Of a DNA stretch of 64,000 bases, positions 52,418 through 62,000 are shown piece by piece (position 1 is the first letter of the stretch; every line of letters begins with the position of its first letter). The position numbers and the translations under genes were made by a program. Below the pieces are notes generated by a model. That model saw only the letters and a list, made by a program, of their open reading frames with translations, was not told the DNA's origin and did no database searches. This stretch comes from GCA-2737665 sp044344795 (lineage in GTDB: Bacteria; Bacteroidota; Bacteroidia; Palsa-965): assembly GCA_044344795.1 (NCBI GenBank), contig JBIJCF010000011.1, positions 9,211 to 73,210 on the forward strand, read 5' to 3'.

Positions 52418-54208
52418 TTATGGCACACGGAAGCCGATAACCAGGATGTCGTCCACTTGTTCCAGATTTCCTCTCCAATGCTCGATAGTTTGATCGAGGA
52501 TTTTGACTTGTTCCTGCATTGGTTTTAAATGAACACTGTGCAGGAATGTGCGGAATTGCCCCACCATAAACTTCTTACCTTTCGGGCCGCCAAACTGATC
52601 CGCATATCCGTCTGAAAACATGTAGAAGGTATCACCGGATTTGATTTCAATACGCTTGTTAGTGAAGCTTTTTCCTACTCCTTCTTCGACGTATCCAATC
52701 GGCAATTTATCGGCCTTGTATTCCGTAAATTCACTATCACGGAACATGTACAATGAGTTATTGGCACCGGCCATTTCAACGACATTATTCTTAAAATCAA
52801 TAATGCACAATGTCATATCCATTCCGTCGCGAACAGCAGTGTCTTCTGAATTTTGATTGATAGTTTTATTAGCCAACTTATTCAAGGCTTCCAAAACTTG
52901 CCCAGCATTCAACAAATCATCAGATTCTACAATCTGATTCAGCATGTTATTACCAACAAGACTCATAAATGCTCCGGGAACACCATGCCCCGTGCAATCT
53001 ACCGCAGCCAGATAAATTTTATTCTTCTTTTCATACAACCAATAGAAGTCGCCACTTACAATATCTTTCGGTTTGAAGAGAATAAAATTTTCCGGCAACA
53101 ATCTGTTCACTTGACCGGCAGGAGGCAGAATTGCGTCCTGAAGTCGTTTCGCGTAGCGAATACTATCCGTGATGTGCTTGTATAGTATCTCCAACTTACG
53201 GTTCTGAATTTCAATTTCCTCTTTCTGTCTTACAACCTCTTCAGTACGCTCAATAACTTTCGCTTCAAGAACACGCTCATTTTCTCTCAAATCCTCACGC
53301 ATTTTAATCAATGCATAACCCAATGAATCCTCATCTGACAATGGCTTGTAGTACGAATCGAAATTACCGCCACCCACTTCACGGGCAAACTCGGTGGTAC
53401 TTTTCATACTATCCACCAAGCTATTCAATGCCACAGACATGTCTCCAATTTCATCGTTGCGATTTTGAATAGCGTCTGCTGGTAATACACCGCGCGACAT
53501 CTGCAACAATATATTTCGGATATAGTGAACAGGTTTCGTAATAGAACGTGCGGTTAACAAGGAGATTAATAATCCGCCAACGGGAAGTGCTATTAGTAGC
53601 AACAATACAACATTCTGCAATTGCTGAAACGAGTTCAACATTTCATCACGCGCGGCAGTTGCAGCAGTATATTGACGTTCAATAAGTCTATCGAGTTTAT
53701 CGCTAATATCACGTGTTTGCGCTGCAATTTCTCCATCTTCATCAAGTATCATTGATTGCACAACAAACACAACACTAGGATCATCGTAGGTTTCGAAAGA
53801 ATTAAGCTGCTGCATCACATCCCGATGCAAAATCCATAAGCCATCGCAATCAGTGAAAATTGAATCCGCAAGCGACTTTTCCGAAACAGACCATTCCGCT
53901 TCCAGTGGTGTGATTTTTGACTTAATCACCGGGAATTCTTTTTCGATCAGTTTCTTCAGTTTGGGTTTATCGGCAGATGAGCCTTGCACCAACACCCAAT
54001 TTGTAATCAGCATTTTGGAACGCGAAATCATCAGACGCATTTCCTGAAGCGCATCAACAGAAGGCGTATAAAGATTGGCAATTTTGTCGTTTACTTCTCT
54101 ACTCTGCTTAATCGTAGAAAGTGTAAGTGAAAATGCTAGCAACATCAAAATAATAAGCACACCAAATCCCAAAAGAATTTTGTAGCCTATGTTAAAGCGC
54201 ATTTTCAT
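52418..54208 (-). CDS. Membrane PP2C-type phosphatase with HAMP (SpoIIE/RsbU-like)
   Basis: A 596-residue membrane sensor: helix 1 (about 9-30), an extracytoplasmic four-helix bundle of MCP-like type (35-200), helix 2 (about 200-220), HAMP (220-275), a coiled coil (about 310-350), and a SpoIIE phosphatase domain (about 360-595) with S-G-D-F-Y-W, D-C-T-G-H-G-V-P-G-A and F-S-D-G-Y-A-D metal motifs. It should dephosphorylate a serine-phosphorylated protein such as an anti-anti-sigma factor; none is encoded nearby. It follows the TPR gene by 21 bp in an operon with a YfiR-family gene. Confidence 0.9.
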   Translation of the reverse strand: MKMRFNIGYKILLGFGVLIILMLLAFSLTLSTIKQSREVNDKIANLYTPSVDALQEMRLMISRSKMLITNWVLVQGSSADKPKLKKLIEKEFPVIKSKITPLEAEWSVSEKSLADSIFTDCDGLWILHRDVMQQLNSFETYDDPSVVFVVQSMILDEDGEIAAQTRDISDKLDRLIERQYTAATAARDEMLNSFQQLQNVVLLLLIALPVGGLLISLLTARSITKPVHYIRNILLQMSRGVLPADAIQNRNDEIGDMSVALNSLVDSMKSTTEFAREVGGGNFDSYYKPLSDEDSLGYALIKMREDLRENERVLEAKVIERTEEVVRQKEEIEIQNRKLEILYKHITDSIRYAKRLQDAILPPAGQVNRLLPENFILFKPKDIVSGDFYWLYEKKNKIYLAAVDCTGHGVPGAFMSLVGNNMLNQIVESDDLLNAGQVLEALNKLANKTINQNSEDTAVRDGMDMTLCIIDFKNNVVEMAGANNSLYMFRDSEFTEYKADKLPIGYVEEGVGKSFTNKRIEIKSGDTFYMFSDGYADQFGGPKGKKFMVGQFRTFLHSVHLKPMQEQVKILDQTIEHWRGNLEQVDDILVIGFRVP

Positions 54209-54229
54209 CAGTAGCGAGGAACTCTGTGT

Positions 54230-55135
54230 TTATTTTTGTTTGCGTAAATCGTCCAGCATTTGCTGATAAGCTTTCGACTTATCAAATTCATTCAAGCTGT
54301 AGTAAATGCCGGATAATACGATGAGTGTTTCTTCGCGCTTAGGTTCCAATTCGAACGCCTTTTCCGCGAATGGCAAAGACTGTTTGAATAACTGAACTGA
54401 GAAATCCTGAATATCGAATACCATTCCTAAGCTGTCGTCATAATCAATATCGTACATCAAATCGACACCTTTATTCCAATATAGCAAACCAAGGTTGTAA
54501 TTGGCTGTATAGTTGTTTGGATCCCATGTCAAAACCTTCATGTATGTATCACGAGTGAGATCGAAATAAGCGACATTCTTTTTCTTGTTATTGGAATAAA
54601 CAGTGTTATACGTAGATGCCAACGCCAAATAGAATTCTACATCCTTCTTCTTGATATCAAACATCGGATCAGCCATTAGTGCCGACTTCCGGTAGTTTTC
54701 GTAACACGACAAAGAAGTCTTGAAATTCACAGTATCTAATGTTGCAACAGCATCGTTATAGAATCGACCCGCCAAATAACGAACGTTGTCGCGAGTTAAT
54801 TTCATTCGAGCCGCAACAGTATCTAATGACAATGATTTCTCGAAAGCACCTAATGCAGTCATACGATGACCTGATTGCGGATTAGTTCCTTCGTACTTCT
54901 TGTACATTTCTTTGTAAACGAATCCACACAAATACCACGAATCAGGATCCTTATCTGAACCCGGTTCTTTCATGTGCAAATCAATTTCTGCGCGTGCGCT
55001 ATCCACTTGACCACGTTGCAAATAAGATAAGGCTGCATTATAGTGCATGAAGGTTTGTGCCTTCATCCCGGAAGCAACAACCAGCACTGTAATCAGTACG
55101 GCCAACAAACGTGATATGTATGTTTTCAACTTCAT
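54230..55135 (-). CDS. Exported TPR protein between YfiR-like and phosphatase genes
   Basis: A 301-residue protein with a signal peptide (1-26) and three to four TPR-like units (clear at about 30-65, 85-110, 195-235 and 255-290). It probably acts in the periplasm. The start overlaps the YfiR-like gene by 4 bp and the stop is 21 bp before the phosphatase gene. As both flanking proteins have periplasmic parts, it could bridge them; this is inferred. Confidence 0.78.
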   Translation of the reverse strand: MKLKTYISRLLAVLITVLVVASGMKAQTFMHYNAALSYLQRGQVDSARAEIDLHMKEPGSDKDPDSWYLCGFVYKEMYKKYEGTNPQSGHRMTALGAFEKSLSLDTVAARMKLTRDNVRYLAGRFYNDAVATLDTVNFKTSLSCYENYRKSALMADPMFDIKKKDVEFYLALASTYNTVYSNNKKKNVAYFDLTRDTYMKVLTWDPNNYTANYNLGLLYWNKGVDLMYDIDYDDSLGMVFDIQDFSVQLFKQSLPFAEKAFELEPKREETLIVLSGIYYSLNEFDKSKAYQQMLDDLRKQK

Positions 55136-55662
55136 GGTTTTTGCACAGGTATTGCTAAATTTTCTAATGCTGCACTTACCTTTAAACTATACTTTTCTGC
55201 ATTCGTTTTATTCAATTCAAATTTCTGCTTGTTCTCCATCACCACGAAGTTGATGGCAGCACCTTGCTTGGCATAACCACTTTTCTCGGTAACCAACAAC
55301 GTACTTTTTCCCTTCAACTTTGATACGACATCACCCAAGCTAATCGTTACATCAGGGGCGATATAAAGAATGTTCGATTTCGCCAAACCATCCAAAGATG
55401 TGGTATTACGCACTTCAATGGCCTGCTCCCCAACTTTCTTAACCTTAGCCATATTCTGTAATTCAGTCAATATGCCGGTGTTGGAACCAAATACCGTTAT
55501 AACAAAGTTGCCTTTCTTATACTCTGCAGGCCACTCTATATAACGTGTGAAATTGTAAATGAATACAGATTTAATGCGCGCGTTGGTATCAGTTCCCGGA
55601 TTCACTTGAAACCCTGAGACCAACGGAAAAATACATAAGAGGTATAAAATGTATTTGCGCAT
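55132..55662 (-). CDS. YfiR-family (DUF4154) periplasmic protein
   Basis: A 176-residue exported protein with a signal peptide (1-18) and the YfiR core: K-S-V-F-I-Y-N-F-T-R-Y-I-E-W-P at about 31-45, V-F-G-S in the next strand, and the late L-L-V-T-E-x-x-G-Y ... I-N-F-V-V-M-x-x-K-x-x-F-E-L. In Pseudomonas YfiR is a periplasmic repressor of the diguanylate cyclase YfiN. No GGDEF protein is here; instead a HAMP/SpoIIE phosphatase follows. It is the first gene of a three-gene operon. Confidence 0.88.
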   Translation of the reverse strand: MRKYILYLLCIFPLVSGFQVNPGTDTNARIKSVFIYNFTRYIEWPAEYKKGNFVITVFGSNTGILTELQNMAKVKKVGEQAIEVRNTTSLDGLAKSNILYIAPDVTISLGDVVSKLKGKSTLLVTEKSGYAKQGAAINFVVMENKQKFELNKTNAEKYSLKVSAALENLAIPVQKP

Positions 55663-55837
55663 TCGTCTTTATCTATACAAACACAACGCCAAAGTTTTTG
55701 ATTGGGGATTTAATATAGAACTTTCAAAGATAATTATTTAAGCTAAATCGTTAAAATGTTCATTATCAACTATGGGCATTGAATAGAATTGTTGCGACAT
55801 AAAGCGGAATAGCTTTTGCACCAACTAATTTCAAGGT

Positions 55838-56347
55838 ATGAGAGCAATCGTGTTAAGTGTTGTGTTGATTATGCTATTTTCCTGTCGCAGCAAAGAAAGT
55901 GCTACAGGAGAAAATGGTACTGAAAACGCGCGTATTCGGAATAAATATGCAGGATTAATGGGCGTAAGTCCTGAGGACATTAAAAATGTGAAGTTGTATA
56001 AGTTTATCGACGATTGGTATGGTGCACCATATAAGTATGGAGGGAAAAGTAAAACGGGTGTCGACTGTTCCGGATTTGTAAGCCAATTATATGCGAATGT
56101 ATACGGACAAACGCTTTCTGGTTCATCCGCCTCTATTCACAAAGCATCGGATAAAGTGAGCAAAAAGAATTTGCAGGAAGGAGATCTGGTATTTTTTAAA
56201 ATCAGTTCAGATCAGGTTAGTCACATCGGGGTCTATCTGCAAAACAATAGGTTTGTTCACGCCAGTACCAAACGAGGAGTTGTAATTAACTCGTTGCAAG
56301 AAGAATATTACACCAAATACTACTTCTCAGGCGGACGAATACCTTAA
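55838..56347 (+). CDS. NlpC/P60 cell-wall peptidase lipoprotein
   Basis: A 169-residue lipoprotein (lipobox L-F-S-C16) with an NlpC/P60 domain from about 52: C77 (G-V-D-C-S-G-F), H129 (S-H-I-G-V-Y) and H141 (F-V-H-A-S) form the expected triad. Such enzymes cut peptide cross-links or stem peptides of peptidoglycan. It is the only plus-strand gene between 39 and 64 kb and its stop overlaps the convergent type B gene by 4 bp. Confidence 0.93.
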   Translation: MRAIVLSVVLIMLFSCRSKESATGENGTENARIRNKYAGLMGVSPEDIKNVKLYKFIDDWYGAPYKYGGKSKTGVDCSGFVSQLYANVYGQTLSGSSASIHKASDKVSKKNLQEGDLVFFKISSDQVSHIGVYLQNNRFVHASTKRGVVINSLQEEYYTKYYFSGGRIP

Positions 56348-57996
56348 TTGCCACTTGCTAAATGCACAAATCCGGTGAACTTGTGCACTTCAGACTGAAT
56401 GGTAGTGGCAGTAATGATGTAATAATAAACACCATCTGTGCACATTTTACCATTATTGGCAATACCGTTCCACTTTCCTTGTAACCCATCCCATTCGTAC
56501 ACCAGCACACCCCAGCGATCGTAAATTTCGCAACGCAAGCCGGTTAGCCCGGTCCAAGTAACTTCAAAAAAGTCATTGGTTCCATCGCCATTAGGCGTGA
56601 AAATATTCGGAATAGAAATTGTTGCATCACCCAACACTTCAATACACGTTTGCACCGTATCCGGACAGCCGATAGAATCAGCCACTAACAATGTAATACA
56701 ATAAGTGCCGGTATCCGGAAGTGTATAGCAATAATCGTTTGTTGAATCTACGGGAACACCATTAATACTCCAAATCCATTGTGCTCCACCGATGGTCAAA
56801 TCCGTCATGCAAATTTGTCCCGGATAAAAAGCTTGCTGTGTTGGCGTAGTAGCAAATTGTGCAGTAGGGAAAGTGCCTTGCGGAACAACGACTGTATCGC
56901 TACCAACGTTACATCCTGTTGCGTCCACAACATTTACGGTATATGATCCGGGTGCTAATCCTGTTACTGTTTGGGTATTAAAATTACCCGGTTGCCAAAC
57001 ATAGGTATAGGGCGGAGTTCCTCCTGTTACGTTTGCAGAAGCGGTGCCTGAGTTTGGAAAACACGTTCCTGTTGCGTTTGTATTTACAACTAAGGCCGCC
57101 TGCCCTGTTGGCGTGCATGTTACACAAGTTGTGGTTTGGTAATACAATCCCATCATGCAAAAATTGAAACAATCCGAACTTGAATTTACATTGAACGCAG
57201 ATGTGGTTTGCGCAGCAGTTAATGTTGTTGTTGGCTGATCAATGAAGTTCCACCAGTCCTCGGTAATTGTGAATGGAGCACCACCATTCATGCTTAGCTG
57301 AGCGCCTAAACCTTGCAAATCAGCTACGGTCATAAATGCGCGTTGATTGGTAGAATTTGCACAAACATTCAAATTCGTCATTGTTTGAGTAGTAGTTCCC
57401 CCAACTATAACAACTGCTCCATCATAAATGGTGATGTGTCCTTGATACGTCGCTGCAGGATCTCGATAAATAATCATGAACAACATACCATCAACGTCAT
57501 CGGTAGCTCCTGTTGGAAAACCACTGAACACGTAATTACCATTACCTGAAATTGCAGAAGAAATATCAGTTCTGTAGGTGTGTGTACCTGCGTATCCCCA
57601 ACATTTATCTTGATCGGAACCAACCAATGACATATTGTGATTGGATGTTGCTGCGCTAGGATTTGTAACGCTGATCGTAATAGGAACACCTGTTCCTGAA
57701 GCATCACACCAAACAAATGCACGTTCCACAATCATACATGCCGGCAATCCCGATACAGCGATTGTAACAGGCTGAGGCGCACCTGCAGGAGTAAAACGTT
57801 GACCCAACTTCTGGGAAAACGCCACATAATTTAATCCACATGTATCACGCTGATACACCAAACCCAATGATGCATTGCCGTCTAACGGAGCGGGACAACC
57901 CACACAAGCGCCTCCGGATGGTCCGGACTGATTTTGTTGTGCGTAAAAATCAGCGGTAAGAATCAGTAATGCAAAAATGAACAGGGAGCGTATCAT
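56344..57996 (-). CDS. Type B T9SS surface protein with SprB-like repeat and PKD-like domain
   Basis: A 550-residue exported protein: signal peptide (1-19), a DUF11/anchor-like N-terminal region (about 30-295) with a cysteine-rich G-A-C-V-G-C-P start, one SprB-like repeat (about 305-370; G-T-A-S-A-N-V-T-G-G-T-P-P-Y-T-Y-V-W), a PKD-like domain (about 380-455), and the type B C-terminal domain (F-T-P-N-G-D-G-T-N-D-F-F ... Y-D-R-W-G). It is the last gene of an operon headed by the giant adhesin and a PorP/SprF gene. Confidence 0.88.
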   Translation of the reverse strand: MIRSLFIFALLILTADFYAQQNQSGPSGGACVGCPAPLDGNASLGLVYQRDTCGLNYVAFSQKLGQRFTPAGAPQPVTIAVSGLPACMIVERAFVWCDASGTGVPITISVTNPSAATSNHNMSLVGSDQDKCWGYAGTHTYRTDISSAISGNGNYVFSGFPTGATDDVDGMLFMIIYRDPAATYQGHITIYDGAVVIVGGTTTQTMTNLNVCANSTNQRAFMTVADLQGLGAQLSMNGGAPFTITEDWWNFIDQPTTTLTAAQTTSAFNVNSSSDCFNFCMMGLYYQTTTCVTCTPTGQAALVVNTNATGTCFPNSGTASANVTGGTPPYTYVWQPGNFNTQTVTGLAPGSYTVNVVDATGCNVGSDTVVVPQGTFPTAQFATTPTQQAFYPGQICMTDLTIGGAQWIWSINGVPVDSTNDYCYTLPDTGTYCITLLVADSIGCPDTVQTCIEVLGDATISIPNIFTPNGDGTNDFFEVTWTGLTGLRCEIYDRWGVLVYEWDGLQGKWNGIANNGKMCTDGVYYYIITATTIQSEVHKFTGFVHLASGN

Positions 57997-58011
57997 GGGT
58001 ATGTTATTTCG

Positions 58012-59052
58012 TTAGAAGAAACTGTTGTTTGTACTTCGTTTGCTAAATGGATCCGGGGTCATAAAACGGATGGAAACTTCAAATCCTCCACGCGCGCGAC
58101 TAGCAGCAGATAAATCGGAGATATTAATATCGTATGTCGTTGCCACGGCCCAGTTTGCAAATTCGTAACGTACCATTGGAACAATAGCATCATTCAAGCG
58201 CACATAAGCACCAAGGGCTACACCTGAACTTCTTCTGTTCCCGGTGTATTTTGATGATTGCCCTAACAAAAACTTAAACATCATTCCCGGAATAATTTCT
58301 CGGTGCGGCCCTTGCAATGCAACATAATATGAAGGCTCCAAAATTAAATTGGTATTCTTCAATCCAATTGCTGCGTTACCGTGAAACACAAGTTTCATCG
58401 GAAGCTTGGAGGAGTTATCTCCATAGAAACTATATGAAGGTTTATTTAAGTGATGAGCAGCAACACCAATGTTGAACATTCTTGCATCAGAAGAACTTAA
58501 TGTTGCATTTGGAGAACTGAATAACCAAGAGATTCCTCCACCGAGATCGAAGAAATTAACATCCTGAAAATTTGTTGGTTCACCGGATGAAAGAGCACTG
58601 CTGTACTGCAAGCCATCGAACTGATTACCCCAGGTTAGATTCGCGTAGTTTAATGTTCGCTGTCCGTAGCCCGCTGACAATCCTGCTGACAAAAAATTAG
58701 AAGAGTTCAATGTTACAATACCCGACAAGGCCAATTGACCCATGTTGGTATTCAGGTTAACATCTCCAGCTTGATCATTAAATATGCTGACACCTACTCC
58801 AAGTTTTGCCTTTTCTGACTTACGCAGCAATGCGATGTCGGCTGAAGCGAACAGTGTTTTATAAGGAGCACTTACAACACTGCGCCATTGATCCTTGTAA
58901 TTGATGGAAGCCCGCACGTCATGTCCCAATCCGGCCTGCGACGGATTATTCCAAAGTGGCGTTTCAGTAGTTTGAGAAAAGTGAATATCCTGTGCAGTAA
59001 GGCTAATCCCGCACAGTAAAGCTGAAGCAATGATGTATGATTTCAAGTTCAT
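58012..59052 (-). CDS. PorP/SprF-family type IX secretion outer-membrane protein (second copy)
   Basis: A 346-residue outer-membrane protein with a signal peptide and the family N terminus (D-I-H-F-S-Q-T-T-E-T-P-L-W-N-N-P-S-Q-A-G). It is clearly diverged from the copy at 50-51 kb. It lies 18 bp after the giant adhesin gene and 15 bp before a type B protein gene, so it is the likely dedicated partner of one or both, as SprF is for SprB. Confidence 0.92.
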   Translation of the reverse strand: MNLKSYIIASALLCGISLTAQDIHFSQTTETPLWNNPSQAGLGHDVRASINYKDQWRSVVSAPYKTLFASADIALLRKSEKAKLGVGVSIFNDQAGDVNLNTNMGQLALSGIVTLNSSNFLSAGLSAGYGQRTLNYANLTWGNQFDGLQYSSALSSGEPTNFQDVNFFDLGGGISWLFSSPNATLSSSDARMFNIGVAAHHLNKPSYSFYGDNSSKLPMKLVFHGNAAIGLKNTNLILEPSYYVALQGPHREIIPGMMFKFLLGQSSKYTGNRRSSGVALGAYVRLNDAIVPMVRYEFANWAVATTYDINISDLSAASRARGGFEVSIRFMTPDPFSKRSTNNSFF

Positions 59053-59070
59053 ATTTGTCTGTGTTTGAGA

Positions 59071-62000
59071 TTAACGAATAATTGTGATATTACCTCTACG
59101 CGAAACAGCTGTACCATCGAGTCGCTGTCCCGTCAAAACATAGGTGAACACGCCCGGTTCACATTGCTGATCCCGCCACGTGCCATCCCATCCACGAGAC
59201 GCATCTCTGGTTGAAAACACCATTTCACCCCAACGGCTGTAAATTTCCAGTGTTACAAATTCCAGGCAACCTCCGTATATAAATAGCGTGTCGTTCTGTC
59301 CGTCCCCGTTTGGAGAAAAAGCATTTGGTACAAATATTTCTCCGCAAGGGTTTTCAACAAAGAAGGTCGTGATCAATGTATCAGAACAACCTTGAGCATT
59401 GGACACTACCAACATCACGGAATAATTTCCTGTGTCTGCAGGAGTGTAATTCGGATTTTGATTGGTTGAGGAGGTTGTTCCTGATGGCCCGGTAAACGTC
59501 CAGTTCCATTGAGACGGAGAACCTGTTGACAAATCAAAGAAATTAATCGCTACGTTAGGTTCCACAGTTCCTGATGGAGTAGAAGCGAAAGCTGCAACCG
59601 GAGATGCAAACACATCAATCATTGCGATAATTGTATCCGATCCTGTACATCCATTGGCGTCAGTACATGCGTACGATACACTATATGTACCGGGTAACTG
59701 ATAGCAGTTGGTTGCATTTACTTGAGATGAAATATTGCCATCGCCAAACTGCCATGCAGATGTAACACATGAAGAACTTCCGGTGGATGTGAAATTGACA
59801 CAGAGTGGTGCGCACCCTGAAACTGCATCGGCAGCCAAAGTCACTACAGGCAAAGGATTTAAAGTCACCAAAACACTCTGCGTATCTGCAGGTGAACCAC
59901 AACCATCCGTAACAATAACAGAATACGATGTTGTTGCTGCAGGACTAACTGTTATGGATGGTCCATTTAAGTTACCCGGCAACCACGTAAATGTGTATGA
60001 GCCATCACCACCAATTGCAGTTGAATTGATAGTGGCAGAGCCGCCGGCGCAAACTGAAGCTGCATTGCCGATACTAGCTTGTAACGCAGGATTTACATTT
60101 ATAGTAATGGTTTGTAATGATGAAGTACAACCAACGGAATCCGTAGCAGTAACTGTATATGTCGTTGTAATAGTTGGAGTTACTATGTGAGGTCCGGGAC
60201 CGGTTACGGCATTGCTCCACGTGTAATTAATACTTCCCAAGCCACCTGTTGCGGTTGCAGAAAGATTCGCCTGCTGACCGATACAAATTGTTGTTGCTCC
60301 TGAAGTTGTAAGTTGAATTGATGGACTTACAAATACAGTAACGGTATCTGCACCTTGACAACCGGATGCGTCGGATACATTTACAATATATGTTGTCGTT
60401 GTTGACGGGAATGCATTCGTCGTGCTGCTGTTGGGATTATCAAGAGTTGCTGCAGGACTCCACACATACGTGGTTCCTCCGGAAGTTGACAACTGCACGG
60501 TATCGCCTTGACAAACAGTTAAGTCATTGCCCGCAAAAATCGCCAAACTTCCTGAAACAGTAACCGTTATTGTGTCCTGCGCAGAGCATCCGTTAACGTC
60601 TGTGCCAACAACAATGTAAGTAGTTGTTGAAGCCGGGGTTCCAATCGGATTAGGAATCGTTGTGCTGCTCAAACCGGAACCCGGTGTCCAAACATACGAG
60701 GAGGCGCCGCCCGCATTAAGTTGGGCTGAACCTGTTGGACAAATCTGCACATCATTGCCCGCAGTAACAATAGGCAACGCGTTAACATTGATTGTCACAG
60801 AATCGGTTGCAGAACAGTTGTTCACATCAGTAACAACAACTGTATATGTGGTTATAGCCGGAGGATTAACGGTTTGATTTGCTCCGCTAGCATTAACTAA
60901 TACACCTCCATTCCATGAGTATGTTGAGCCGCCTGTTGCTGTAATATTAACAGTGTCACCGGAACATAAAGTTTGCGAAGTTCCTGCGTCAGCGATCGGT
61001 GCTGCGTTTACAGTAATCGTAATCTGGTCGGTATCCGTACATCCATTGCCATCAGTGACAGTTAGGGTATATGTTGTAGTATTGTTAATAGCACAAAATG
61101 GATTTGAAATATTGGTTGCACTAAGTCCGGTCGTCGGCGACCATGCATACGAACCACCCCCCGACGCATTAAACTGAACACTGTCATAATCGCATATCGC
61201 CGTGGAGGTACCGGCAACCGCGATTGGATTCGGATTGACTACAACAGCCACAGTTCCGGCTTGAGAAGAACATCCATTCACAGTTATCGTTACAGAATAT
61301 GTTCCGGAATTGGCAACAGGAACATTGGAAATCGTCGGATCCTCTAATGGAGAAGTAAAGGAATTTGGTCCAGTCCACGAATACGTTGCACCCACAACAG
61401 TATTCGAAATGAGATTCAATGTACTTCCTTCACACAACGGCGTGTTGGCCGCAGCAGAGGGAGCTGCAGGACTTGGTGTAATTGAAACCGTGATGGTTGA
61501 TTGAACGGCCGGACATCCTCCAACGACAACATTCAGTGTGTAAGTTCCGCTAGCCGCAGGTGTGACAGATGTGATGGAAGGATCTTCCACAGGTGAAGTA
61601 AATCCATTAGGGCCTGTCCAGGAATATGTAGCACCTGAATACGTATTAGAATTAAGATTTAAGGTAGTGCCTGCGCAAACAGGGCTATTGCTTGTGAGCG
61701 TTGGTGATAACGGTCCCGGATTAACAGTTACCGAAACAGTACTAACCGTACTTGTACATCCGTTTACAGTGATTGTTAATGAATATGTTCCAGTTGCGGC
61801 TGTGCTTGCATTTATTATAGTTGGATCCTCTAATAGTGAAGTAAATCCGTTCGGACCTGTCCAGCTATATATTGCACCGACAACAGTGTTACTTGTTAAG
61901 TTTAAGGTATTACCTGCACAAATTGGACTATTACTACTTACAGTTGGAGCTGCTGGTGACGGAGTGACTGTAACCGTAACCTGAGAGTTGGCTGTACAGC

